From the NCBI GenBank assembly GCA_964646885.1, contig CAZYFM010000036.1:1-26526 (forward strand): a stretch of DNA of 26,526 bases, given 5' to 3'. Below the pieces are notes generated by a model that searched no databases, had not been told where the DNA came from, and worked only from the letters and a program-made list of their open reading frames with translations. The position numbers were made by a program, and so were the translations under genes. Within the stretch, counting starts at the first letter, position 1. The number at the start of each line of letters is the position of its first letter. The stretch is from SZUA-430 sp964646885. GTDB taxonomy: Bacteria; Pseudomonadota; Alphaproteobacteria; Micropepsales; Micropepsaceae. This document shows, one piece after another, positions 7,489-15,377 of the stretch.

Positions 7489-7846
7489 GCAGGCCAGGGC
7501 GAGAGGTTCCGTAGCGGAGTGGGCTGCAGCCTGGTGGCTGCGCCTGAAAGGATACAGGATCCTTGCGCGCCAGTTCCGGGCGCGAGGCGGCGAACTCGAT
7601 GTTGTCGCGTTAACGCCCTATTGGCACTCACCCGCCACAATCGTCTTCGTTGAGGTCAGGACGCGCACCACGCTCGGCGAAGCCATTTCATCGGTCAGCG
7701 AAACGAAGAAGGGCAGGGTTGAAAAGGCTGCGCGCCAGTTTTGCGCACGCATGCCCGGTTTGGGCGGCCTGCCACGACGTTACGACCTTATTGTGATGGC
7801 CGAGACCGCTTGGCCGCGCCACTTCAGGGATGCATGGAGGACGTGA
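7472..7846 (+). CDS. yraN: YraN family protein (UPF0102)
   Basis: YraN proteins have an endonuclease-like fold related to Holliday-junction resolvases, but their cellular job is not settled. This 124-residue copy shows the family layout: RGSVAEWAAAWWLRLKGYRILARQFRARGGELDVVAL, then IVFVEVRTRTT, and ARQFCARMPGLGGLPRRYDLIVM. The Glu in GELDVVA and the Glu and basic residue in VEVR match the nuclease-like active site (E-x-D...E-x-K/R). It overlaps rsmI by 17 bases and ends directly at the ATG of dolP. This neighbour set also occurs in E. coli. Confidence 0.92.
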   Translation: MGIQREQARARGSVAEWAAAWWLRLKGYRILARQFRARGGELDVVALTPYWHSPATIVFVEVRTRTTLGEAISSVSETKKGRVEKAARQFCARMPGLGGLPRRYDLIVMAETAWPRHFRDAWRT

Positions 7847-8452
7847 ATGTCCAGGCTTCGAACAGGTACACTGCTGGCAGTCGCCTCGCTCATGCTCACG
7901 GGATGCGTGGGCATTCAGCTGAACCCGCAGGAGCGCACGTTCTTCAAGGCCGTAGATGACCTGAACATCCAGACCGAGTTCAATGCACGCCTCATCGGTG
8001 AGAGCGGTGCACTTTTCGCGAACGTGAACTCGACGGTGATCGAAGGGCGGCTGCACATTACGGGCACGGTGCCAACCCAGGCCGACCGGCAGAAGGTAAC
8101 GCGCATCGCCTGGAGCATTCCTGCCGTGACCGAGGTCGTCAACGATATCGAGGTGACAACCGACACGGGCCTGGTCGAGGCCGCGCGCGACAGGTGGATC
8201 ACGGCCCGCCTGCGCACTCTGATGATCGGCGACTCGCGCATCCGCGACTCGAACTATGCAATCGACACCGAAAATGGCGTTATCTATCTCAACGGCATCG
8301 CCCAGAGCCGAGAAGAGCTGGAGCGGGTGATGGAGTACGCAAGGTCGCTGACCGAAGCGCGTCAGGTGGTAAGCTACGTCATCATGAAGGATGACCCCAG
8401 GCGCACGGGATCACGGCAGGACAGGGTGGCATCTCAGGATGCGGAACAGTAG
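7847..8452 (+). CDS. dolP: DolP/YraP-like lipoprotein with two BON domains
   Basis: DolP is an outer-membrane lipoprotein whose BON domains bind anionic phospholipid and which supports outer-membrane integrity. This 201-residue protein begins with a signal sequence ending in LTGC, with Cys20 as lipid anchor. BON domain 1 spans about residues 40-108 (FNARLIGESGALFANVNSTV...VTEVVNDIEV) and BON domain 2 about 118-187 (ITARLRTLMIGDSRIRDSNY, YLNGIAQSREELERVMEYA). The tail is charged and probably disordered. Its ATG touches the yraN stop. Clustering with rsmI, yraN and a LpoA-like gene matches the E. coli yra region and supports orthology, though the symbol rests on that inference. Confidence 0.86.
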   Translation: MSRLRTGTLLAVASLMLTGCVGIQLNPQERTFFKAVDDLNIQTEFNARLIGESGALFANVNSTVIEGRLHITGTVPTQADRQKVTRIAWSIPAVTEVVNDIEVTTDTGLVEAARDRWITARLRTLMIGDSRIRDSNYAIDTENGVIYLNGIAQSREELERVMEYARSLTEARQVVSYVIMKDDPRRTGSRQDRVASQDAEQ

Positions 8453-8469
8453 GGCGGCGCTGGCGGGTG

Positions 8470-9303
8470 ATGATTCAAGGTCCTGAACACTATCTGGAAA
8501 AGCTCAAGGCCGTCGGCCAGGTGGATGACGGTGCGATCCAGATCGGCCGCGCGGCGCTTTATCTCGCAGCGCTCGATCACCCCGCCATCGATCTCGCTCC
8601 GTACTTCCAGCATCTGGACCAGGTTGAAGCCGACGCGCGGGAGCGCATTCCGGCCCTGCGTCGCGGCATGTCCGAGACGGAGGCCATCGCGCGCATACTG
8701 TCTGACACGATCGCCAATCGTCACGGCTATGCCGGCGACAACGAGACATTCGACGACCCCCAGAACGCAGACTTCATCCGCGTCATCGACAGGCGCCGGG
8801 GGTTGCCGGTCTCGCTCGGCATCATCTATCTCGAGATCGCACACCGGCTCGGCGCATCGGCCCAGGGATTGAACACGCCCGGCCACTTCCTTCTTCAGGT
8901 GGGGGAGGGTGAGCAGGCCAAGATCATCGACCCGTTCAATGGCGGCGTGGTTCTCGGAGCGGACGAGTTGCGTCCCTGGGGGCCATCCCACAACATGCAG
9001 ACCCCGGACTACGGTCCCGTTGGCCGGCGCGAGGTGCTGCTGCGCCTGCTGAACAACATCCGCTCAAGGGCGCTCGCCGGCAAGGACATGCAGCGAGCGC
9101 TGGCCATCGCCGAGCGCATGGTCATGGTGTCGCCACGACAGCCGGAACTCTGGCTCGACCTTTCGCGTGCCAACGAGGCTGTCGGAAAACTGCGTAACGC
9201 CATCCATGCCGCACAAAGCTGCGTGTCGCTGGCGGGAACCGAGTCCACGGCAGGTCGTGAAGCGGCTTTTGCCCTGGCCAGCCTGCGCCGCAGGCTTAAC
9301 TAG
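8470..9303 (+). CDS. SirB1 family protein (transglutaminase-like plus TPR-like repeats)
   Basis: SirB1 proteins pair an N-terminal transglutaminase-like domain with C-terminal TPR-like helices; their reaction is unknown. In this 277-residue protein the first domain shows RRRGLPVSLGIIYLEIAHRLGASAQGLNTPGHFLLQ and IIDPFNGG. The His and Asp sites of the transglutaminase triad can be placed in GHFLL and IDPFNGG, while Ser stands in PVSLG where an active enzyme would carry Cys. The C-terminal part (about 185-277) has helix pairs typical of TPR (MQRALAIAERMVMVSPRQPE, LWLDLSRANEAVGKLRNAI). A GTG at 8467 directly precedes the ATG at 8470; either could be the start. It stands 17 bases after dolP and probably shares its transcript. 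Confidence 0.88.
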   Translation: MIQGPEHYLEKLKAVGQVDDGAIQIGRAALYLAALDHPAIDLAPYFQHLDQVEADARERIPALRRGMSETEAIARILSDTIANRHGYAGDNETFDDPQNADFIRVIDRRRGLPVSLGIIYLEIAHRLGASAQGLNTPGHFLLQVGEGEQAKIIDPFNGGVVLGADELRPWGPSHNMQTPDYGPVGRREVLLRLLNNIRSRALAGKDMQRALAIAERMVMVSPRQPELWLDLSRANEAVGKLRNAIHAAQSCVSLAGTESTAGREAAFALASLRRRLN

Positions 9304-9366
9304 CGCGGTTGCGCCGCATCCGGTCCCAAACTAAGTTGCCCTTGCTCCTTGGGAAGTAATGTCCAC

Positions 9367-10320
9367 ATGCCGTTGACCGTAGCTATTCAGATGGATCCGA
9401 TCGAACGGATCGACATCGGCGGGGACTCGACCTTCGCCCTGGCACTCGAGGCACAAAATCGCGGTCACCGGCTTTGGTACTATCTGCCCCGGGCCCTCGT
9501 GCAGCGAGGTTCGACGGTCATTGCCGCCCGCGCGCACGAACTTCAGGTCCGCAACGAGCGCGGCAATCACTTCGCGTTGGGCCCCGCGCAGCCACTCGAC
9601 CTGTCGACGACGGATGTCGTTCTGCTGAGGCAGGATCCGCCCTTCGACATGGGGTACATAACAACGACCCACGTGCTCGAGCGCTTGCCAAAGCGCACCA
9701 TGGTGGTCAACGACCCTTACTGGGTCCGCAATTCGCCGGAAAAGTTATTTGTAACAGAATATCCCGACCTGATGCCGCCGACCCTGATCACGAGCGACCC
9801 GGAAACGATCCGGGCGTTTCGCGCCGAGCATCGGGAAATCGTTGTAAAACCTCTGTATGGCAACGGTGGCAGCGGTGTCTTCCGTATTCGCGAGGAAGAC
9901 GAGAACCTCAATGCCATCCTCGAGTTCTTTGCAAACTTTGTGAAAGAACCGATGGTTGTCCAGCGTTACGTGCCACAAGTTCGCCAGGGTGACAAACGCA
10001 TCATCCTCGTCGACGGGGAACCGGTTGGTGCAATCAATCGCGTCCCTGCGAAAGGCGAGGCGCGTTCAAACATGCATGTCGGCGGTAAACCCGAAAAGAC
10101 CCAGCTCACCGCGAGGGAGCTTGAAATCTGCAATCGCATCAGCCCCGAACTCAAGCGCCGGGGCCTGCTTTTCACCGGCATAGACGTCATTGGCGACTAT
10201 CTGACGGAGATCAACGTCACCTCGCCAACGGGGATATGGGAAATCCGGCGGTTCGATGGCACGGACATCGCCGCCCTCATCTGGGACGCGATCGAGCGCA
10301 AGGCCGCCGCGCGCGCATGA
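9367..10320 (+). CDS. gshB: Glutathione synthetase
   Basis: GshB joins gamma-glutamylcysteine and glycine with ATP to make glutathione. The 317-residue protein starts VAIQMDPIERIDIGGDSTFALALEAQNRGH, includes VLLRQDPPFDMGYITTTHVLE and VVNDPYWVRNSPEKL, and then the ATP-grasp domain: REIVVKPLYGNGGSGVFRI, VVQRYVPQVRQGDKRIILVDGEPVGAINRVP and LLFTGIDVIGDYLTEINVTSPTG. The ATG at 9367 fits the family start and has GGGAAG ten bases upstream; the frame also runs to a TTG at 9349, which is less likely. The stop overlaps the comM ATG as ATGA. Confidence 0.97.
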   Translation: MPLTVAIQMDPIERIDIGGDSTFALALEAQNRGHRLWYYLPRALVQRGSTVIAARAHELQVRNERGNHFALGPAQPLDLSTTDVVLLRQDPPFDMGYITTTHVLERLPKRTMVVNDPYWVRNSPEKLFVTEYPDLMPPTLITSDPETIRAFRAEHREIVVKPLYGNGGSGVFRIREEDENLNAILEFFANFVKEPMVVQRYVPQVRQGDKRIILVDGEPVGAINRVPAKGEARSNMHVGGKPEKTQLTARELEICNRISPELKRRGLLFTGIDVIGDYLTEINVTSPTGIWEIRRFDGTDIAALIWDAIERKAAARA

Positions 10321-11837
10321 CCGTTGCACATGTTTCGACCGTCGCCTTCGTCGGGATCGAGGCGAGGGAGGTCGACGTCCAGGTGCACATGGCTGCATCC
10401 GGAGAAAACGCGGGCAAGATGTCCATCGTGGGGCTGCCCGACAAGGCCGTCGCCGAGAGCAGGGAGCGTGTCAGGGCCGCCCTTCACGCCATCGGTCTCG
10501 CGCTTCCGTTCAAGCGGATAACGGTCAACCTGTCACCGGCGGACCTGCCCAAGGAAGGCAGCCACTACGACGTGCCCATCGCGCTGGGTCTCCTGGCCGC
10601 GATGGGCGTGTTGCCATCGCTCGAGATCGCGGCGTGCCTGGCGATGGGCGAACTTTCGCTCGATGGCGCGATCATCCCGGTGGCCGGTGTATTGCCGGCA
10701 GCCATCAAGGCACTCGAATTGGGCCGCACGTTCATTTGTCCCGAAGCTGCAGGGCCGGAAGCCGCATGGGCCGAAGGGCTGCAGATCATCGCAGCACCTT
10801 CGCTGGTCGCACTCGTCAACCACCTGAAGGGCGCGCAGGTGCTCGCACCACCGCGTGCGAAGCTCGCGGACGAAACGGCGACCATCCCCGACTTGCGTGA
10901 CGTCAAGGGGCAGGAGATGGCCAAGCGCGCCCTCGAGGTCGCGGCTGCCGGCGGTCACAACCTGCTGATGATCGGCCCACCCGGCGCCGGCAAGTCGATG
11001 CTGGCTTCTCGCCTTCCGGGATTGCTGCCGGCGCTTGATCCGCGCGAAGCGCTCGAGGTCTCGATGATCCAGAGCCTCGCAGGCGAACTCAAGAACGGCG
11101 CCATCGGGCGTCGCAGGCCATTCAGGGCACCGCATCACTCCGCAAGCATGGCGGCCCTCGTGGGCGGCGGCCTGAAGGCAAGGCCGGGAGAAGTCAGCCT
11201 CGCGCATCTTGGCGTCCTGTTCCTTGACGAGTTGCCTGAGTTCCAGCGACAGGTCCTCGACTCGCTGCGCCAGCCCCTCGAAGCAGGCGAAACGCTCGTC
11301 GCACGCGCCAATGCGCACATCCGCTACCCAAGTCGCGTGCAGCTGGTGGCCGCAATGAACCCCTGCCGCTGCGGATATCTCTCCGAGGCAGACAGGGCAT
11401 GCGGCCGCGCACCCAAATGCGCCGCCGACTACCAGTCTCGTCTCTCGGGCCCACTGCTCGACCGCATTGACCTGCACGTGGAAGTGAGCCCGGTGAGTGC
11501 TCAGGACCTCGCCTTGCCGCCACCCGCGGAAGGATCCAGTGAAGTCGCAAGCCGTGTCGGTGCCGCTCGCGCCATCCAGTCCTCACGCTACCGGAGCGCG
11601 CGCGTCCGGACCAACGCGGAAGCCGACGGCGAACTGCTCATGGAGGTGGCGCGTCTTGAACAGCCGGCACAGGCGTTGCTGACAAAGGCAGCCGACACGC
11701 TGAAGCTCTCGGCGCGGGGCTATCATCGTGTCTTGCGCGTGGCGCGCACGCTGGCCGACCTTGAGGCCCGTGCGGACATCTCTCGCGCGCACATCGCCGA
11801 GGCGTTGGGATATCGACGCCTGAGGATGGCGGCCTAG
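10317..11837 (+). CDS. comM: ComM/YifB AAA+ ATPase (Mg-chelatase-like)
   Basis: ComM is a hexameric helicase that drives branch migration during integration of single-stranded DNA in natural transformation, although the gene is widespread also in bacteria not known to be competent. The 506-residue protein has an N-terminal ChlI-like domain (about 1-140), a Walker A motif GPPGAGKS at 220-227, Walker B LGVLFLDELPEF, the NPCRCGY motif, and SRLSGPLLDRIDLHVEV. A Mg-chelatase C-terminal domain (SARGYHRVLRVARTLADLE) ends it. Length is normal. It overlaps gshB by four bases and is probably co-transcribed with it. Confidence 0.95.
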   Translation: MTVAHVSTVAFVGIEAREVDVQVHMAASGENAGKMSIVGLPDKAVAESRERVRAALHAIGLALPFKRITVNLSPADLPKEGSHYDVPIALGLLAAMGVLPSLEIAACLAMGELSLDGAIIPVAGVLPAAIKALELGRTFICPEAAGPEAAWAEGLQIIAAPSLVALVNHLKGAQVLAPPRAKLADETATIPDLRDVKGQEMAKRALEVAAAGGHNLLMIGPPGAGKSMLASRLPGLLPALDPREALEVSMIQSLAGELKNGAIGRRRPFRAPHHSASMAALVGGGLKARPGEVSLAHLGVLFLDELPEFQRQVLDSLRQPLEAGETLVARANAHIRYPSRVQLVAAMNPCRCGYLSEADRACGRAPKCAADYQSRLSGPLLDRIDLHVEVSPVSAQDLALPPPAEGSSEVASRVGAARAIQSSRYRSARVRTNAEADGELLMEVARLEQPAQALLTKAADTLKLSARGYHRVLRVARTLADLEARADISRAHIAEALGYRRLRMAA

Positions 11838-11998
11838 TTCCCCGCAACTGCCGTTTCTGTGACGGTTGACGCGTCCGGGCGTGCGGGCAGGGCCTTGTCC
11901 CGCCTGCGCGGGTTGGTCCACTTTCCGCTGGGGTGCGCCCGATTTGCACCAGGAGCCCATGCTAGTCTTGGGCCGAAAGCCAAGCCTTGGGAGGAAAA

Positions 11999-12529
11999 AT
12001 GGCCCGATTTCTTTATCTGCTCATCCAGCCCGGTGTGATCTCGACCGGATTGATGGGAACATTGCTGCAGGTTGGCCTTGCATTCGCGAACTCGTTCAAC
12101 GTCGCCGGCGTCGCCGACGCCATCATGAACTACGGCCTCAGCGGCCAGCTCGCCTCCGGCGGCCTCATCGCGGCGCTAACCGGAATGTATTACTCGGTCA
12201 CGCAACGCAAGACCGGACAGGCCGTCGCCGCGGGCGCAGGAGCAGTCGCCGGCGGAATCTCGGGGACGCTCGGCACGGCCATCACGCAGGCGCTGGGCTG
12301 GACTGCAGTGGCAGAGGGAACAACGCCCCTGCTGAACTTCACGGCGATCATGACGGCCATTACGGGCGCCGTGACTACCGGTGACCCGTCGCTGCCGCCC
12401 GGGAGCGAACCCATGTTCGACCCGGCGACGCTGACCCAGGTCTTTGGCACGACCGCCGCCGGTGGCGGTGTGGGTGCTTTCATCGCGCGCATGGTCGCCG
12501 GTGAAAAGAAGCGTGCGTCCCACGCCTGA
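11999..12529 (+). CDS. Gly/Ala-rich membrane protein of unknown function
   Basis: I do not recognise this 176-residue protein. The ATG at 11999 has an excellent GGGAGGAAAA ribosome site. It begins ARFLYLLIQPGVISTGLMG and has three to four hydrophobic, glycine-rich segments (about residues 8-30, 40-60, 75-100 and 148-168); the composition suggests closely packed small-residue helices as in glycine-zipper proteins. A polar Pro/Ser loop (GDPSLPPGSEPMFDPATL) lies at about 128-146 and the C-terminus is basic. It stands alone after comM, with 161 bases before it where I see no clear promoter, and it ends in a strong terminator. A pore or membrane-spacer role is only a guess. Confidence 0.75.
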   Translation: MARFLYLLIQPGVISTGLMGTLLQVGLAFANSFNVAGVADAIMNYGLSGQLASGGLIAALTGMYYSVTQRKTGQAVAAGAGAVAGGISGTLGTAITQALGWTAVAEGTTPLLNFTAIMTAITGAVTTGDPSLPPGSEPMFDPATLTQVFGTTAAGGGVGAFIARMVAGEKKRASHA

Positions 12530-12536
12530 AAACGAA

Positions 12537-12569
12537 GAAGCCCGCCGGCGCAGGATGCCGGCGGGCTTC
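12537..12569. terminator. Bidirectional intrinsic terminator
   Basis: A perfect 13-base-pair GC-rich stem pairs 12537-12549 with 12557-12569 around a seven-base loop. On the minus side it is followed by a T-rich run (TTCGTTTT), fitting a terminator for the gene at 12595-12990; on the plus side it directly follows the stop of the gene at 11999 but has only a short T stretch. It should serve both convergent genes. Confidence 0.88.
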
Positions 12570-12594
12570 GCTTGCATGACGATCTGATCGTCGA

Positions 12595-12990
12595 TCAGGC
12601 GCCGGCCTTCACTTCGACCGTGATCGTCTGGCCTTCAGCGTCTTTCTGCTGCCACTTGTCGCCCGGCTTCTTGCCGCCATGGAACTCCGAACAGCTCTCC
12701 TTCGGCGCAGGCGTACCGGCAGGCGCCGTGGCCGGGAGGTCCGGCGTCACGCAGTACTTCGTGTTGTTGTCCTTGACGGACCACTTCCCGGTTCCGCTTT
12801 GTCCGTTGGCGGACGTGGCCTTGTAGGTGCCGTCCTTGTTGATCCAGATCTTCGAGACTTCACCCTTGGCGTTCGTGACGACGACGGTATTTCCGTAGAT
12901 CCCAGCCATCGGGTCGTCGGCGGAAATTGCGGTGCCGGTGAGGCTCAGTGCAAAAAGGGCGCAAGCACCCGCCAGCGAAAGCATACGCAT
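12595..12990 (-). CDS. Small secreted protein of unknown function, two cysteines
   Basis: I do not recognise this 131-residue protein. The ATG at 12990 has a strong AAGGAG site seven bases upstream, so longer starts up to 13077 can be dropped. Residues 1-23 form a signal peptide (LSLAGACALFALSLTGTAISA) with cleavage before ADDP. The mature part of about 108 residues reads as a small beta-rich domain: GIYGNTVVVTNAKGEVSKIW, INKDGTYKATSANGQSGTGKW, then Cys in TKYCVTPD and KESCSEFHGG, spaced to allow a disulfide in the periplasm. The strand-turn pattern with DGTY and GKWSV resembles small lipocalin-like or META-like folds, but this is not proof. It shares a terminator with the gene at 11999. Confidence 0.78.
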   Translation of the reverse strand: MRMLSLAGACALFALSLTGTAISADDPMAGIYGNTVVVTNAKGEVSKIWINKDGTYKATSANGQSGTGKWSVKDNNTKYCVTPDLPATAPAGTPAPKESCSEFHGGKKPGDKWQQKDAEGQTITVEVKAGA

Positions 12991-13028
12991 GATCAGTTCT
13001 CCTTGAAGAATCATCATTGGGGTCAACA

Positions 13029-13050
13029 GCCCCGGAGGGGCGGGCTTATA
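13029..13050 (-). promoter_or_regulatory. Possible promoter -10 and leader hairpin of the gene at 12595-12990
   Basis: On the minus strand TATAAG lies at 13050-13045, followed by a five-base-pair hairpin (13041-13037 with 13033-13029) in what would be the leader. No convincing -35 is seen at the right distance. The rest of the 170-base gap between the two divergent starts holds an AT-richer patch near 13090-13120, without a promoter I can defend for the kinase gene. Confidence 0.25.
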
Positions 13051-13160
13051 TCGCCTGTACCCGTGGCCCGGAAGCAATCAGCGGTTCGCAATTGATTACG
13101 TTTAAGCAATCCTAAATCGATCCCTGCCAGTTTTGGCCCGGACTGGACAGGGGTAGTTTC

Positions 13161-15377
13161 GTGGCGGATTTTCAGCACATGCTGGCGGTGATTGCGCTCG
13201 TGGTCGCGATCGCAGCGGGCACGCTGCTCGTGATCTCGGAAGGCCTGCTGGCGCATCCCGGTCCGGTGACCATGCTCGGCGTGGCCGTCGGCGGAATTGC
13301 CGTTCTGCTGTTCTCGCTCATTTCGGTGCAGAAGCGCGTTCACGCTCTCGACATCAGGTCCGGCGAACTGGCGCGCGTGAAGAACGAACTTGAGCAGACG
13401 GTAAAGACGGTTCAGCAGAGGAACCGCGACCTCGAGGCGAGCGAGCTCAGGTATCGAAGCCTGGTCGAGCAGCAGGAAGACGTGATCATCCGCAAGCTTC
13501 CGGACGGCCGGCTGAGTTTCGTGAATGATTCCTTCTGCCGCACGTTTGCAGTTCGCAGGGAAGCAGCACTGGGGCGTCTGTTCACGCCCGTCTGCCAGCA
13601 GCAGGAGCAGCTGGACCATCCACCCCTGGTCAGTTCCGCCCCTGAGTCACACCGCCTGAGCTATAGCCAGTGCATGAAGACGGCGAATGGCTGGCGCTGG
13701 TTCGCCTGGGAAGATCACCCGATCCGGAACGATGCCGGCCAGCTGACGGAGATCCAGAGCGTCGGCCGGGACATTACCGAGCAGCGCCAGATGGAATTGG
13801 CCCTGCGCGAGGCGAGGGACAAGGCCGAGGAAGCCAGCCGGGCCAAGTCGATGTTCCTCGCGACCATGAGCCATGAAATCCGCACGCCCATGAATGGGGT
13901 CATCGGCATGACGGGTCTTCTGCTGGATACGGGACTGACGCCGGAGCAGCGATCCTACGCCACGGCGGTCCGTGAATCGGGTGAAGCCCTGCTGGGCATC
14001 ATCAACGACATTCTGGATTTCTCGCGCATCGAGTCGGGTGCGATGCCCATGGAAGACACGCCCTTCTCCCCCCGCACGCTGATCGAGAGTATTGCCGAGC
14101 TCCTCAGTCAGCGCTGCGCCGAAAAGGGCGTCGAGATCGCGACCTACGCGCATCCGAGATTTTCCGGCAACATCATTTCGGACGAAGGCCGCGTTCGCCA
14201 GATCCTCCTGAACCTGGCGGGCAACGCCGTGAAGTTCACCGAACAGGGTGGTGTGAGGATATCCGTCCAGCCGGATGATGATCCGGCATTCATCCGTTTC
14301 GAGATCGCGGATACGGGTATTGGGATCTCCGAGGAAGCGCTGTCCAAGGTCTTCCAGGAATTCACGCAGGCAGATTCATCGCTTGCTCGCCGTTACGGCG
14401 GGACCGGCCTTGGACTGGCCATCACGCAGCGCCTTGTGAAGGCGCTCGGCGGCACGGTCGGTGTATCGAGTACGCTCGGCAAGGGTTCCCGCTTCTGGTT
14501 CACGCTTCCGGTTCGTCGCGCTCCCGGCACCACGGACGTGCAGCCTTCGCTGACAGGCATACGCGTCCTTGTGCATACGGCATTCCACGGGCTTTCCGAG
14601 ACGCTGGTTCGTCAACTTTGCGATGCCGGAGCAGACGCATTCGCCGCCAAGGGCCTCGCATCGGCCGAGACGGCCTTGGCCAGCGGCGCCTTCAATGTCC
14701 TGATCATGGACATGCGAACAACGAACACGCCGGCATCGGAACTCCTGGTGAGGTTGAAGGCGCGTTTGCAGGGCGTGCGGTCCATCGTGCTCATTTCGCC
14801 GAAGGAAAGAGGGTCGCTGCCGTCACTGCAGTCATCCGGTTTTGACGGATACCTGATCAAGCCCGTCCGGCAGGCCTCCCTGATCAGGCGCGTCGAAGCC
14901 GTCATCAAGGGCGTGAGCCAGACCGATGCCGAGGAGCCAACCGAACGCCCGGCACTCGCACCCGCTCAACCGCAGGCAAGCCTGAACGTGCTCGTCGCGG
15001 AGGACAATCGCATCAACGTGATGCTCGCGACAGCCTTGCTGAAGAAACTGGGCCACCAGGTCGACACGGCGGGGAACGGCCGGGAGGCGCTCGAGGCCCT
15101 GGCCGCAAAACCATATGACCTTGTGCTCATGGATGTTCACATGCCCGACATGGACGGGCTGGAGGCAACCCGGAGGATCCGTCAGGCAGAGTCGAGTGGG
15201 CGCCGGAAGACGCGCACGCCCATCATCGCATTGACGGCGAGCACGCTGGAAGGAGATCGCCAGATCTGCATCGATGCTGGCATGGATGACTTCCTCGCCA
15301 AACCTCTCGATCCCAATGCGCTCAAGGCAATGTTCGAGAAATATGCGCCCCCGGTTGGGCGCGCCTTGAGCGCCTAG
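13161..15377 (+). CDS. Membrane-bound hybrid sensor histidine kinase with two receiver domains
   Basis: The 738-residue protein is a hybrid kinase of a phosphorelay. Two membrane helices (about 7-30 and 37-56) with only a short loop between them lead into a coiled coil (RVKNELEQTVKTVQQRNRDLE) and a PAS domain (about 100-210, ending SVGRDITEQRQME). The HisKA H-box carries His238 in FLATMSHEIRTPMNGVIG. The ATPase domain shows the N box (LLNLAGNAVKFT), DTGIGI and GGTGLGLAIT. A first receiver domain (about 463-585) is degenerate; the second (about 610-730) is intact with the EDN acidic pair, phospho-acceptor Asp658 and Lys714. The start is a GTG with AGGGG eight bases upstream. No response regulator or phosphotransfer gene is adjacent, so the output is unknown. 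The end overlaps the ampG-like stop codon. Confidence 0.93.
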   Translation: MADFQHMLAVIALVVAIAAGTLLVISEGLLAHPGPVTMLGVAVGGIAVLLFSLISVQKRVHALDIRSGELARVKNELEQTVKTVQQRNRDLEASELRYRSLVEQQEDVIIRKLPDGRLSFVNDSFCRTFAVRREAALGRLFTPVCQQQEQLDHPPLVSSAPESHRLSYSQCMKTANGWRWFAWEDHPIRNDAGQLTEIQSVGRDITEQRQMELALREARDKAEEASRAKSMFLATMSHEIRTPMNGVIGMTGLLLDTGLTPEQRSYATAVRESGEALLGIINDILDFSRIESGAMPMEDTPFSPRTLIESIAELLSQRCAEKGVEIATYAHPRFSGNIISDEGRVRQILLNLAGNAVKFTEQGGVRISVQPDDDPAFIRFEIADTGIGISEEALSKVFQEFTQADSSLARRYGGTGLGLAITQRLVKALGGTVGVSSTLGKGSRFWFTLPVRRAPGTTDVQPSLTGIRVLVHTAFHGLSETLVRQLCDAGADAFAAKGLASAETALASGAFNVLIMDMRTTNTPASELLVRLKARLQGVRSIVLISPKERGSLPSLQSSGFDGYLIKPVRQASLIRRVEAVIKGVSQTDAEEPTERPALAPAQPQASLNVLVAEDNRINVMLATALLKKLGHQVDTAGNGREALEALAAKPYDLVLMDVHMPDMDGLEATRRIRQAESSGRRKTRTPIIALTASTLEGDRQICIDAGMDDFLAKPLDPNALKAMFEKYAPPVGRALSA

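Noticed and set aside
10533..11477. 314-codon minus-strand open frame opposite comM
   Set aside because: comM is unmistakable on the other strand; the shadow frame has no recognisable domain and no ribosome site.
13090..13125. CtrA box before the kinase gene
   Set aside because: The TTGA and TTAA elements are separated by six bases, not seven, and one half is mismatched.
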